From assembly GCA_903925705.1 (NCBI GenBank), contig CAIYGJ010000151.1:1-11212 (forward strand): a stretch of 11,212 nt of DNA. The letters are read 5' to 3'. Positions 1-6,279 of this stretch are shown piece by piece; positions within the stretch are counted from its first letter, which is position 1; the number at the start of each line of letters is the position of its first letter. A program made the position numbers and the translations under genes. Source of the DNA: an uncultured Actinomycetes bacterium. Lineage in GTDB: Bacteria > Actinomycetota > Actinomycetes > S36-B12 > UBA5976. The notes under the pieces were generated by a model. It saw only the letters and a program-made list of their open reading frames with translations. It ran no database searches and was not told the DNA's origin.

Positions 1-504
1 AACAACTTGATCGGTACCGGTTAGTGACTTATCTGCTGGAATAGCTGCCAGAACTTCAACAGCTTCGCTAGCGGCCTCAACTAGAGGAGCGCGAATAAAG
101 ACCGCGTGGTAGTCAGGTTCGCCGATGGCAGGGATGTGAAGGTCAATTTCAAATGAATCAACTTGTCGACCGAATGCATTGCGCTTTGCCGTGATGTTTA
201 ACCCTCCGATAGTTTCTTGATCTGCTCTGCCATCTGAAATCGAATCAGCCAACATGATCAATCCCGCGCAAGAGCCATACATAGGTATCTGAGAACGGAG
301 TTCTCGCAGGGGTTCAAACAAATTATTTTTAACCGCAAGGATGCTCATTGTGGTTGATTCCCCACCAGGAATAACCAATCCGGCAATGCCCTGCAGCTGC
401 TGCGCAGTTTTAACTAGACGAACATCGACATCGAGCTGTTCAAGGCAATGTGCGTGTTCTCGCACGTCACCTTGGATTGCGAGAACCCCAATTACTGGGG
501 ACAT
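1..504 (-). CDS. pdxT: PdxT, glutaminase subunit of pyridoxal 5'-phosphate synthase (3' end cut by window)
   Basis: This class I glutamine amidotransferase releases ammonia from glutamine and channels it to PdxS for PLP synthesis in the cytoplasm. The visible 168 residues begin MSPVIGVLAIQGDVREH. They contain the oxyanion-region motif PGGES (46-50) and the nucleophile block GSCAGLIMLA with Cys79. They also contain ETIGGLNITAKRNAFGRQVDSFE (97-119), a signature of the family. Most relatives have GTCAG where this protein has GSCAG. The family is about 190-200 residues long, so the last 25 or so, including the catalytic His and Glu, lie beyond base 1. The ATG is 5 bases after the pdxS stop. No strong Shine-Dalgarno is visible, so translation is probably coupled to pdxS. 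Confidence 0.96.
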   Translation of the reverse strand, partial: MSPVIGVLAIQGDVREHAHCLEQLDVDVRLVKTAQQLQGIAGLVIPGGESTTMSILAVKNNLFEPLRELRSQIPMYGSCAGLIMLADSISDGRADQETIGGLNITAKRNAFGRQVDSFEIDLHIPAIGEPDYHAVFIRAPLVEAASEAVEVLAAIPADKSLTGTDQVV

Positions 505-509
505 GGCAA

Positions 510-1415
510 CTACCAGCCGCGCTCAGCCAGGCGATGTGGCACCGGAATGTCAGCAACGTTGATTCCTACCATTGCTTCACCCAAGCCGCGTGATGCCTTT
601 GCAATTTCGTCTGGGTTATCAAAGTGCAGTGTTGCCTGCACAATAGCGTTTGCCCGCTTAACAGGATCGCCTGACTTGAAAATTCCTGACCCAACAAAGA
701 CACCATCAGCACCTAGCTGCATCATCATTGCTGCATCGGCTGGAGTAGCAATTCCACCAGCGGTGAATAGCACAACTGGTAACGCACCCTTTTCAGCAAC
801 TTCACAAACTAAGTCATAAGGCGCCTGAAGTTCTTTTGCGGCGACATAAAGTTCGTCTTTGCTCATTGAAGACAGCCGGCGAATCTCACCCTTGATTGTG
901 CGGATGTGACCGGTTGCATTCGATACATCTCCGGTACCGGCTTCACCCTTGGAACGAATCATCGCGGCACCTTCGTTGATGCGACGAAGCGCTTCACCAA
1001 GATTTGTAGCTCCACAAACGAACGGAACTGTGAATGCCCACTTATCAATGTGATTGATGTAGTCAGCAGGAGTTAAAACTTCAGATTCATCGATGTAGTC
1101 AACGCCAAGACTTTGAATAACTTGAGCTTCAACAAAATGCCCAATGCGAGCCTTTGCCATAACCGGAATGGATACTGCCTGAATAATTTCATCGATCATG
1201 GTCGGATCAGACATGCGAGCTACGCCACCCTGAGCGCGGATATCTGCCGGAACGCGCTCAAGTGCCATCACGGCAATAGCGCCCGCATCTTCAGCAATCT
1301 TGGCCTGCTCTACATTTACGACGTCCATAATGACGCCACCCTTAAGCATGTCGGCCATTCCACGCTTTACGCGGGTGGTGCCTGTTACGCCAGTGTTTGC
1401 TGCATCGGTTGCCAT
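510..1415 (-). CDS. pdxS: PdxS, pyridoxal 5'-phosphate synthase lyase subunit
   Basis: PdxS condenses ribose 5-phosphate, glyceraldehyde 3-phosphate and PdxT-derived ammonia into PLP as a dodecameric TIM-barrel enzyme. The 301-residue product has Asp31 in GGVIMDVV, the substrate-bound Lys88 in PVMAKARIGHF and Lys156 in IRSKGEAGTGD. These correspond to Asp24, Lys81 and Lys149 of the Bacillus enzyme. Other family blocks are RVPADIRAQGGVARMSDP and DYIDESEVLTPAD. I chose the ATG at 1415, not the in-frame codon at 1448, for two reasons. AGAGGA sits 5 bases upstream of it, and the extra 11 residues (MGEPRNPKRIN) would be translated from a structured leader and have no family counterpart. It is followed directly by pdxT. 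Length and residues are normal, so this is a confident call. Confidence 0.97.
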   Translation of the reverse strand: MATDAANTGVTGTTRVKRGMADMLKGGVIMDVVNVEQAKIAEDAGAIAVMALERVPADIRAQGGVARMSDPTMIDEIIQAVSIPVMAKARIGHFVEAQVIQSLGVDYIDESEVLTPADYINHIDKWAFTVPFVCGATNLGEALRRINEGAAMIRSKGEAGTGDVSNATGHIRTIKGEIRRLSSMSKDELYVAAKELQAPYDLVCEVAEKGALPVVLFTAGGIATPADAAMMMQLGADGVFVGSGIFKSGDPVKRANAIVQATLHFDNPDEIAKASRGLGEAMVGINVADIPVPHRLAERGW

Positions 1416-1424
1416 GTTGATCCT

Positions 1425-1468
1425 CTTGGGGTTTCTAGGTTCCCCCAAGTCTAGCGAGCCGCAGACTT
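1425..1468 (-). promoter_or_regulatory. Two adjacent, partly overlapping hairpins in the pdxS leader
   Basis: The 57-base gap before pdxS is almost entirely inverted repeats. The distal hairpin pairs 1463-1468 with 1447-1452 (AAGTCT/AGACTT) and extends inward by GCG/CGC past one unpaired base. The proximal hairpin is a perfect 7-bp stem CTTGGGG/CCCCAAG (1449-1443 with 1431-1425) around an 11-base loop, ending against the pdxS Shine-Dalgarno. The two share bases 1447-1449, so both cannot form fully at once. Neither is followed by a T run on the minus strand. Read on the plus strand, the distal hairpin does run into TTTTT. A regulatory or RNA-processing role is inferred only. Confidence 0.5.
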
Positions 1469-1472
1469 TTTG

Positions 1473-2015
1473 CTAGTCGGCCAAGGCTGGCGGGATTTGG
1501 ACATCCAGATCCACAGGCACGGGAAGCTTGGCTCGACCCGCTAGCCGGAAGAACTTAACCAAGAATTGCTCACGGATTTCAAGGCAATCGCGCACTGCAT
1601 CGGAATGGAATTGCTGGCTCATTTTGATTCGTTCGCTGACTTGCAGCAGTTCGTCTAATAGTGCAGAAGCATGTTGGTTGCTTCGGATTTCATTGACCTC
1701 TTCAGGTTCATCCATGGTCATTACCAAAATGTTTGTTAACTCGTCTTCGACGTAAGTTCGTTGTATCGAATACAGGTCCTGCAAAATAAGCACCTCATGA
1801 GCTGCCTGTCCCCAAAGTACGCAAAGGGCTGGATCAATTCCCGGTACGGCAGCCAGTTCAGCTACTATTCCTCCGCGCCGCACCAGTTGACCGTGCAATG
1901 CAAGCTCAGTAACTTCTATTCGATGATGTAGGCGATCCAAGCGTCCTGCTTGGTAAGACAAAAACCAAACCGCTAACGCGATCGCAACTATGGCAATAAT
2001 CGATTGATTAGTCAT
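1473..2015 (-). CDS. Membrane-anchored protein of unknown function in the PIM operon
   Basis: I do not recognise a named family. The 180-residue product has one N-terminal hydrophobic segment (about residues 5-21, IIAIVAIALAVWFLSYQ). A charged helical stretch AGRLDRLHHRIEVTELALHGQLVRRGG follows (23-49, read in part), then a soluble and probably helical remainder with no cysteine or metal motif. The topology resembles LemA-type proteins. From memory, a similar membrane-anchored protein sits between pimA and pdxS in many actinobacteria. In mycobacteria (Rv2609c) it carries a Nudix domain, and no Nudix box is visible here. The start is firm: ATG overlaps the pimA stop as TAATG, and GGAG lies 6 bases upstream. 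A role linked to PIM or lipid metabolism is inferred from position only. Confidence 0.8.
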   Translation of the reverse strand: MTNQSIIAIVAIALAVWFLSYQAGRLDRLHHRIEVTELALHGQLVRRGGIVAELAAVPGIDPALCVLWGQAAHEVLILQDLYSIQRTYVEDELTNILVMTMDEPEEVNEIRSNQHASALLDELLQVSERIKMSQQFHSDAVRDCLEIREQFLVKFFRLAGRAKLPVPVDLDVQIPPALAD

Positions 2016-3202
2016 TAATCACTCCGCGCTTCTGGTGTAATACGACCGCGTCCAAGGCGGCCGATCATTTGTCCGGTTAAGTCAGGTTCAACTTTTACGC
2101 CAGGAACTCTAATTGACTCGTAAACATCTACGATGCGCTCGGCAACCACCGACCAATCAAATTCTGCAGCACGCAATCTACCTTGAGCACTAAGTTCCGC
2201 CCTCCGATGCGAATCGTCTAGTAAGCCTGAAACCACATTTGCCAAATCAGATGAATTTTCATTTTCAAATGTCATTCCAGATCTGCCATTGCCGAGCACT
2301 CGCTTAAACGCCTCTAGGTCGCTTGCTATGACGGGAGTTCCACTAGCCATTGCCTCCAATAAGACAATCCCAAAAGATTCACCCCCGGTATTTGGCGCGA
2401 CATAAATAGTTCCGGAAGCGAGCACACTGGCTTTGTCTTCGGGAGAAACCATACCGAGCACTGTCACGCTTGCTCGATCTTCGCGCGAAAGTGATTTCAG
2501 AACGTCAGCTGGCTCACCAGGACCGGCAATTAATAATCGAACGTTTGGATGTTTCTGCCGAATGGCTGGATAAGCCGCAACTAATACAGCTAAACCTTTC
2601 CGTGGTTCGTCGCCTCTGCCTAAAAATACAATTGACTGATTATTACCGGGCCAACCAAACATAGGTTTGGCGTTGTTAAATGCTGAAACGTCGACACCAT
2701 TGGGAATTACTACGGCGTCGCCACCAACGTGCTTGATTAAAGTCGCGCGAGCGGCTTCACTTACGGCAATTCGCGCTGAAACTTTTTCCATTGCAGTTTG
2801 AGCAAGTTTTGAAAGCGTTAACATCATGCGAGATTTGTCCATTGAGGAATGCCAAGTTGCAACAATTGGCCCCTTGGCTGCCCAGCACGCTAGTACCGAC
2901 AAGCTCGGGGCAAGCGGTTCATGAACGTGAAGAACATCAAACTCCCCTTCTTCAATCCACCTAGAAACTTTACGAGCCGCAATGGGTCCAAAACTTAATC
3001 GAGCAACTGAACCGTTGTACTTTACGGCTCTTGGCTTTCCAGTTGAAACAACATACGGCGGCAACAACTCATCAAATTCAGCTGGGGCTAAAACGCTTAC
3101 ATAATGACCCATACGAATCAAGGTTTCGGCCAAGTCTGCAACGTGTGCACTGACTCCACCCGGGATGTCCCATGAGTACGGGCAAACAATTCCAATTCTC
3201 AT
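2015..3202 (-). CDS. pimA: PimA, phosphatidyl-myo-inositol mannosyltransferase (GT4 family)
   Basis: PimA transfers mannose from GDP-mannose to the 2-position of phosphatidylinositol, the first committed step of phosphatidylinositol mannoside synthesis on the inner face of the membrane. The 395-residue protein has the GT-B start MRIGIVCPYSWDIPGGVSAH with Gly15-Gly16. It has His118 in ATWHSS, and Arg196 and Lys202 in FLGRGDEPRKG. Glu275 and Glu283 form the E-x7-E motif in GGESFGIVLLEAM. By my recollection of the M. smegmatis enzyme these positions match its catalytic residues, His118, Arg196 and Lys202 exactly and the glutamates with an offset of one. The ATG overlaps the upstream acyltransferase stop as ATGA, which indicates translational coupling. 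The short C-terminal tail after the GT-B fold has no recognisable motif. Confidence 0.93.
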   Translation of the reverse strand: MRIGIVCPYSWDIPGGVSAHVADLAETLIRMGHYVSVLAPAEFDELLPPYVVSTGKPRAVKYNGSVARLSFGPIAARKVSRWIEEGEFDVLHVHEPLAPSLSVLACWAAKGPIVATWHSSMDKSRMMLTLSKLAQTAMEKVSARIAVSEAARATLIKHVGGDAVVIPNGVDVSAFNNAKPMFGWPGNNQSIVFLGRGDEPRKGLAVLVAAYPAIRQKHPNVRLLIAGPGEPADVLKSLSREDRASVTVLGMVSPEDKASVLASGTIYVAPNTGGESFGIVLLEAMASGTPVIASDLEAFKRVLGNGRSGMTFENENSSDLANVVSGLLDDSHRRAELSAQGRLRAAEFDWSVVAERIVDVYESIRVPGVKVEPDLTGQMIGRLGRGRITPEARSD

Positions 3203-4107
3203 GACGTAATGTCCTGAAGCACTAAGTCAGGCCAGACCGGTTGAAGTTGGTGCCAGTTTTCTGGATGACTTCTAATATGGTGCTCGAAGTTAGCGACCAC
3301 TAGCTTTGTGATTTCTTGCGCCCGCCGCAGGCGCTCTCGTCCTTGCACTGGGCTTCGGTCGAAGATTATTTCCGAGTCAAATGAAATCACTAGCTTTTCG
3401 CCGTCATACCAGGGAGCGCAGGTGAACAAAGGCCTTCCAGTGTCAAGTGCTAGTAACGCAGCACCAATAGGTAACGCAGCACGATGTCCAAAGAACTGAT
3501 TTCCCATTCCGCTCTTTGCCACATCTCGATCTCCAAGCAACGCAACTAATCGACCTTGGTTCACATGTTCACGCAAATACTCATATGTGCCGCCATCACC
3601 TGTCAACGCCATTAACGTAATCCCCCGAGATTCTCTGGCCTTGAGGAATTTCTGAAATACTCCCTCTGGCCGGAGACGTTCTGCAACGGTACAAAGTGAT
3701 CCAAAGTATCTGGCTGCCCAAGCTCCGGCCCAATCCCAGTTCCCTAGATGCGGCAGGGTTAATACTGCTCCGCCAGATTTCAGTGCCTCAAGTAATTGAA
3801 CTGAGTTTTCAGCGCGAACTCGATCTAATAACTGCTCATCGTTCCAACGAGGCAACATAAAGGTTTCGCAGTAATACCTCATGTAACTTTTCATAGCTCG
3901 CAGACTAAGTGGCCTGATTCGCGGATCATCTAACGCGCAATCTAAAACTCTCGACAAATTCAATTCAAGTTGCTTTATAGATTTTGATTCTCTGTTCCAG
4001 GAAATTTGGGCGGCTTTGTCAAATAAATAAAAGGCTAACTTCGTAGGCATAATCCACAATGCATTCCAGCCCAGCCAAAAGCCGATATCAATAAGTCGCG
4101 ATTTCAA
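3199..4107 (-). CDS. Phosphatidylinositol mannoside acyltransferase (PatA / HtrB-LpxL family)
   Basis: The enzyme acylates the mannose ring of phosphatidylinositol mannosides at the cytoplasmic face of the membrane. The 302-residue product has the lipid acyltransferase dyad H-x4-D in LPHLGNWDWAGAW (His120, Asp125). It also has AERLRPE (142-148) and the block LLGDRDVAKSGMGNQFFG (about 190-207). I take the TTG at 4107 as the start. It overlaps the pgsA stop as TTGA and gives MKSRLIDIGFWLGW, which fits the family N-terminus. An in-frame codon at 4239 would add 44 cysteine-rich residues encoded entirely within pgsA. The downstream join to pimA is an ATGA overlap. The order pgsA, acyltransferase, pimA matches Rv2612c-Rv2611c-Rv2610c. 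The symbol is left blank because patA is used for other genes too. Confidence 0.9.
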   Translation of the reverse strand: MKSRLIDIGFWLGWNALWIMPTKLAFYLFDKAAQISWNRESKSIKQLELNLSRVLDCALDDPRIRPLSLRAMKSYMRYYCETFMLPRWNDEQLLDRVRAENSVQLLEALKSGGAVLTLPHLGNWDWAGAWAARYFGSLCTVAERLRPEGVFQKFLKARESRGITLMALTGDGGTYEYLREHVNQGRLVALLGDRDVAKSGMGNQFFGHRAALPIGAALLALDTGRPLFTCAPWYDGEKLVISFDSEIIFDRSPVQGRERLRRAQEITKLVVANFEHHIRSHPENWHQLQPVWPDLVLQDITS

Positions 4108-4718
4108 ACTTGCAACACCAATTGCTTGCGCACAAAAAGGATGCGCTGTACGACCGTGATTGAAGAAACAACTGCAAGTAGCACTAACGCGTACGGAGTA
4201 ATGTCTATAACAATTCCTGAAAACAACAATGCGAGCCAAATGATTAGATTCCGCTCAGCACGTTCAGCAATCCCAACTTTGCAGGTTGCATCTAGTGACT
4301 CTGCTTTTGCCCGCGCGTAGCTCGTAAGCAAACTCATAACGAGTGAAATAGTTCCAGCGATCACAGCTAGCGAACTGGTTTCGCTATCCGAGGCCACATA
4401 AAAGTAGATCAGCGCGCAGATTACGGCAGCATCCGATACTCGATCTAACGTGGAATCTAAAAATGCACCCCAAGGTCCGGCTGTGCCGAGCATGCGCGCC
4501 ATAGTTCCGTCTAAAATATCAATCAGACTGAAGGCACCAAACAGTATTGATCCGATCAGGAATTTACCCTGCGCCAAGAAAACTATTGAGATAACTACAG
4601 TTGCCCCACACCCGAACCAAGTAATTCCATCTGGAGTTACTTTTAGGCGCACTAAAGTCCTTGCAATCGGGTCGATAAACCGCGCCAATGAACGACGCGC
4701 GTTCGCGTTATCAAGCAC
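4104..4718 (-). CDS. pgsA: CDP-alcohol phosphatidyltransferase, likely phosphatidylinositol phosphate synthase
   Basis: This integral membrane enzyme condenses CDP-diacylglycerol with inositol 1-phosphate, giving the lipid that PimA mannosylates. The signature D-x2-D-G-x2-A-R-x8-G-x3-D-x3-D is complete. Its residues are Asp67, Asp70, Gly71, Ala74, Arg75, Gly84, Asp88 and Asp92, with about six hydrophobic segments around them. The N-terminal block RFIDPIARTLVRLKVTPD is typical of the family. I chose GTG at 4718 because AGAGGA lies 7 bases upstream. A TTG at 4739 would add seven residues (MAVEEFI) but would cover that site, and it has no good ribosome site itself. The family motif alone does not separate PIP synthase from PGP synthase. 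Clustering with the PIM genes favours PIP synthase. Confidence 0.9.
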   Translation of the reverse strand: MLDNANARRSLARFIDPIARTLVRLKVTPDGITWFGCGATVVISIVFLAQGKFLIGSILFGAFSLIDILDGTMARMLGTAGPWGAFLDSTLDRVSDAAVICALIYFYVASDSETSSLAVIAGTISLVMSLLTSYARAKAESLDATCKVGIAERAERNLIIWLALLFSGIVIDITPYALVLLAVVSSITVVQRILFVRKQLVLQV

Positions 4719-4769
4719 GATGAATTCCTCTACTGCCAAATGGCCGCTACTATTCGTAGGGATATGACG
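4719..4769. promoter_or_regulatory. Short divergent intergenic region, presumed back-to-back promoters
   Basis: Only about 50 bases separate the chosen starts of pgsA (minus) and the EF-G2-like gene (plus). On the plus strand TACTAT (4748-4753) is a possible -10, and TAGGG (4757-4761) lies 8 bases before the ATG at 4770. On the minus strand AGAGGA lies 7 bases before the pgsA GTG. I could not assign convincing -35 boxes. The promoters must therefore overlap each other or the coding starts. Confidence 0.3.
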
Positions 4770-5774
4770 ATGTTACCGAGTCAAGGCACACCCGATGGGC
4801 ATCCGCACGTATTGATCTATGTGATTACGTCTGAAACATCAGACCTGGCGCAGGTATACGCCAACATGGGGGCAAAACCCTGGAGTCGCGACTCGACTTT
4901 CGCCACATTTGAAAATCATCCAAACTTGATTGCGATTGTGCATCGCCCATCTCAAGGAGATCGAAGGATTCTCGATTCGTGTGATGCTTTCGTTGCTTCC
5001 CTAGATGGCGCCGCTGGCGTTGATCCAAAGATCATTGAGATGTGGTCCGCAGCTCGTGATGCCACGCTTGCGCGTCACATTTTGGCCTTCAACGTAGTGC
5101 ATGGTCGCGCCGACTTTGATGAACTGTGTGCTATTTCCAGTCGCGTTTTAGAACCTGACCTATTAATTCGATACCTTCCAATTGATTCTGACGACGAACT
5201 CTCCTTAACTGGTGTCTACGACATTCTCACCAGCGAGATTCACGCATTTGTTGATTCAAATTGGATTACTAAGGCGGCTGATCCGGAACACATCACCATC
5301 ACAAGTTCCGCGCGCGAAGACTTGTTTGATCAATTGGCCTACCTGGGCCTAGATGATTCGACTTTGGAAAATCACCAATCTGGTTTACCCATTAGCGTGA
5401 CAAAACTTGAAGCTGCTTGGTCACACCCTGACGTAGTCACCATTACCCCAATTGATGACGGTATCGGGGCGAGCACTTTTGGAACTTGGCTAGCTACGCT
5501 TTCCCCAATTTGGGTTCCCATACTTTCGAATGGTGAATCTGCTTGCGAAGCAACTGATGCAACCGAACGTATTGGGATAGTGATTACCGAAGATTTGGCG
5601 CGTACCTGGGGACCAGCAGACCCGATAGATCTGTTCGAAAACATGATTTCGTCGGTTCGACAAATTGAAATAGTTGAGTCAAATCAAATTGCACTTACTT
5701 CGAAAGATTTGACCCCGGGTAACACGATTCGATCTGCGAACTCCAGTGCGCTTTTAGTCGCTCCAACTTTCTGA
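4770..5774 (+). CDS. Degenerate EF-G2-like pseudo-GTPase, domains I-II only
   Basis: No working enzyme is recognisable. The 334 residues nevertheless follow actinobacterial EF-G2, an EF-G paralogue, as I remember it. HVLIYVITSETSDLAQ (13-28) lies where EF-G2 has the P-loop, with the glycines and lysine gone. SLDGAAGVDPKIIEMWSAA (77-95) matches its DGV...W region. AFNVVHGRADFDELCAIS (106-123) matches the G4 region, but N-V-V-H replaces NKxD/TKxD. ADPEHITITSSAREDL (170-185) matches the insert helices. NQIALTSKDLTPGNTIRS (305-322) matches the end of domain II. Switch I, the DxPG motif and domains III-V are missing (EF-G2 is about 700 residues). The frame is intact, so it is probably expressed, and loss of GTP hydrolysis is inferred. 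ATG 4770 is preferred over 4740 and 4764 because TAGGG lies 8 bases upstream. The tail overlaps the convergent HIT gene by 21 bases. Confidence 0.65.
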   Translation: MLPSQGTPDGHPHVLIYVITSETSDLAQVYANMGAKPWSRDSTFATFENHPNLIAIVHRPSQGDRRILDSCDAFVASLDGAAGVDPKIIEMWSAARDATLARHILAFNVVHGRADFDELCAISSRVLEPDLLIRYLPIDSDDELSLTGVYDILTSEIHAFVDSNWITKAADPEHITITSSAREDLFDQLAYLGLDDSTLENHQSGLPISVTKLEAAWSHPDVVTITPIDDGIGASTFGTWLATLSPIWVPILSNGESACEATDATERIGIVITEDLARTWGPADPIDLFENMISSVRQIEIVESNQIALTSKDLTPGNTIRSANSSALLVAPTF

Positions 5775-6272
5775 AAGTATCAAGCGAGTTTGTTCTATTA
5801 ATTCTGGTAAAACTTTTGTGCCACCGATGATTGGCATGAAATTTATGTCCCCTGCCCAACGCGGGACGATGTGCTGGTGAAGGTGATCAGCAATTCCGGC
5901 GCCAGCCACATTGCCTTGATTCAAACCGATGTTAAATCCCGCCGCTTTCGCAACAGTTCGAAGTGTCCTCATTGCCTGTGAAGTGAGTTCACCTATTTGA
6001 GTAACTTCTTCGAGTGTTAGTTCGTCATACAGCGGAACGTGTCGATTTGTGCACACCAATAAGTGACCACTGTTGTACGGGTATTTGTTCATCACAACAA
6101 AAGCTGCAGTACGTCGAACCACAACTAGGCCCTGCGAATCAGAGACTCCTTGCGCTATACAAAACGGACAAGTATCGGCATCAAAATTTCCAGCTTCATC
6201 CGCTAAGTACTCCTTGCGGTGTGGCGCCCAGAGTCGGTCCCAGGCTTGGGGTCCACGAGGATCCGCTGACAT
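5754..6272 (-). CDS. HIT-family diadenosine tetraphosphate (Ap4A) phosphorylase, Rv2613c type
   Basis: The protein is a histidine-triad nucleotide enzyme of the type that phosphorolyses Ap4A to ATP and ADP. Ap4A is a by-product of aminoacyl-tRNA synthetases, which gives a metabolic link to the adjacent thrS. The 172 residues include LWAPHRKEYL near the N-terminus and a CPFC pair (35-38). NKYPYNSGHLLV (62-73) follows, then FNIGLNQGNVAGAGIADHLHQH with the triad His130, His132, His134. The C-terminal block PRWAGDINFMPIIGGTKVLPEL is characteristic of the actinobacterial subgroup. It starts 7 bases after the thrS stop, so the two are probably co-transcribed. No strong Shine-Dalgarno is visible. 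Its last 21 bases overlap the convergent EF-G2-like gene. The family is certain; Ap4A as substrate is by homology. Confidence 0.93.
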   Translation of the reverse strand: MSADPRGPQAWDRLWAPHRKEYLADEAGNFDADTCPFCIAQGVSDSQGLVVVRRTAAFVVMNKYPYNSGHLLVCTNRHVPLYDELTLEEVTQIGELTSQAMRTLRTVAKAAGFNIGLNQGNVAGAGIADHLHQHIVPRWAGDINFMPIIGGTKVLPELIEQTRLILSESWSD

Positions 6273-6279
6273 CTAATGC

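Noticed and set aside
341..819. Plus-strand open frames of 73 and 123 codons opposite pdxT and pdxS
   Set aside because: They lie wholly antisense to two strongly conserved genes and their translations show no domain.
4740..4769. ATG codons at 4740 and 4764 as starts of the EF-G2-like gene
   Set aside because: Neither has a properly spaced ribosome site; TAGGG is 8 bases from the ATG at 4770. Starting at 4740 would also put it back to back with the doubtful TTG of pgsA.
5740..5780. Bidirectional terminator at the HIT/EF-G2-like convergence
   Set aside because: I see no stable inverted repeat with a T run in the overlapping gene ends.
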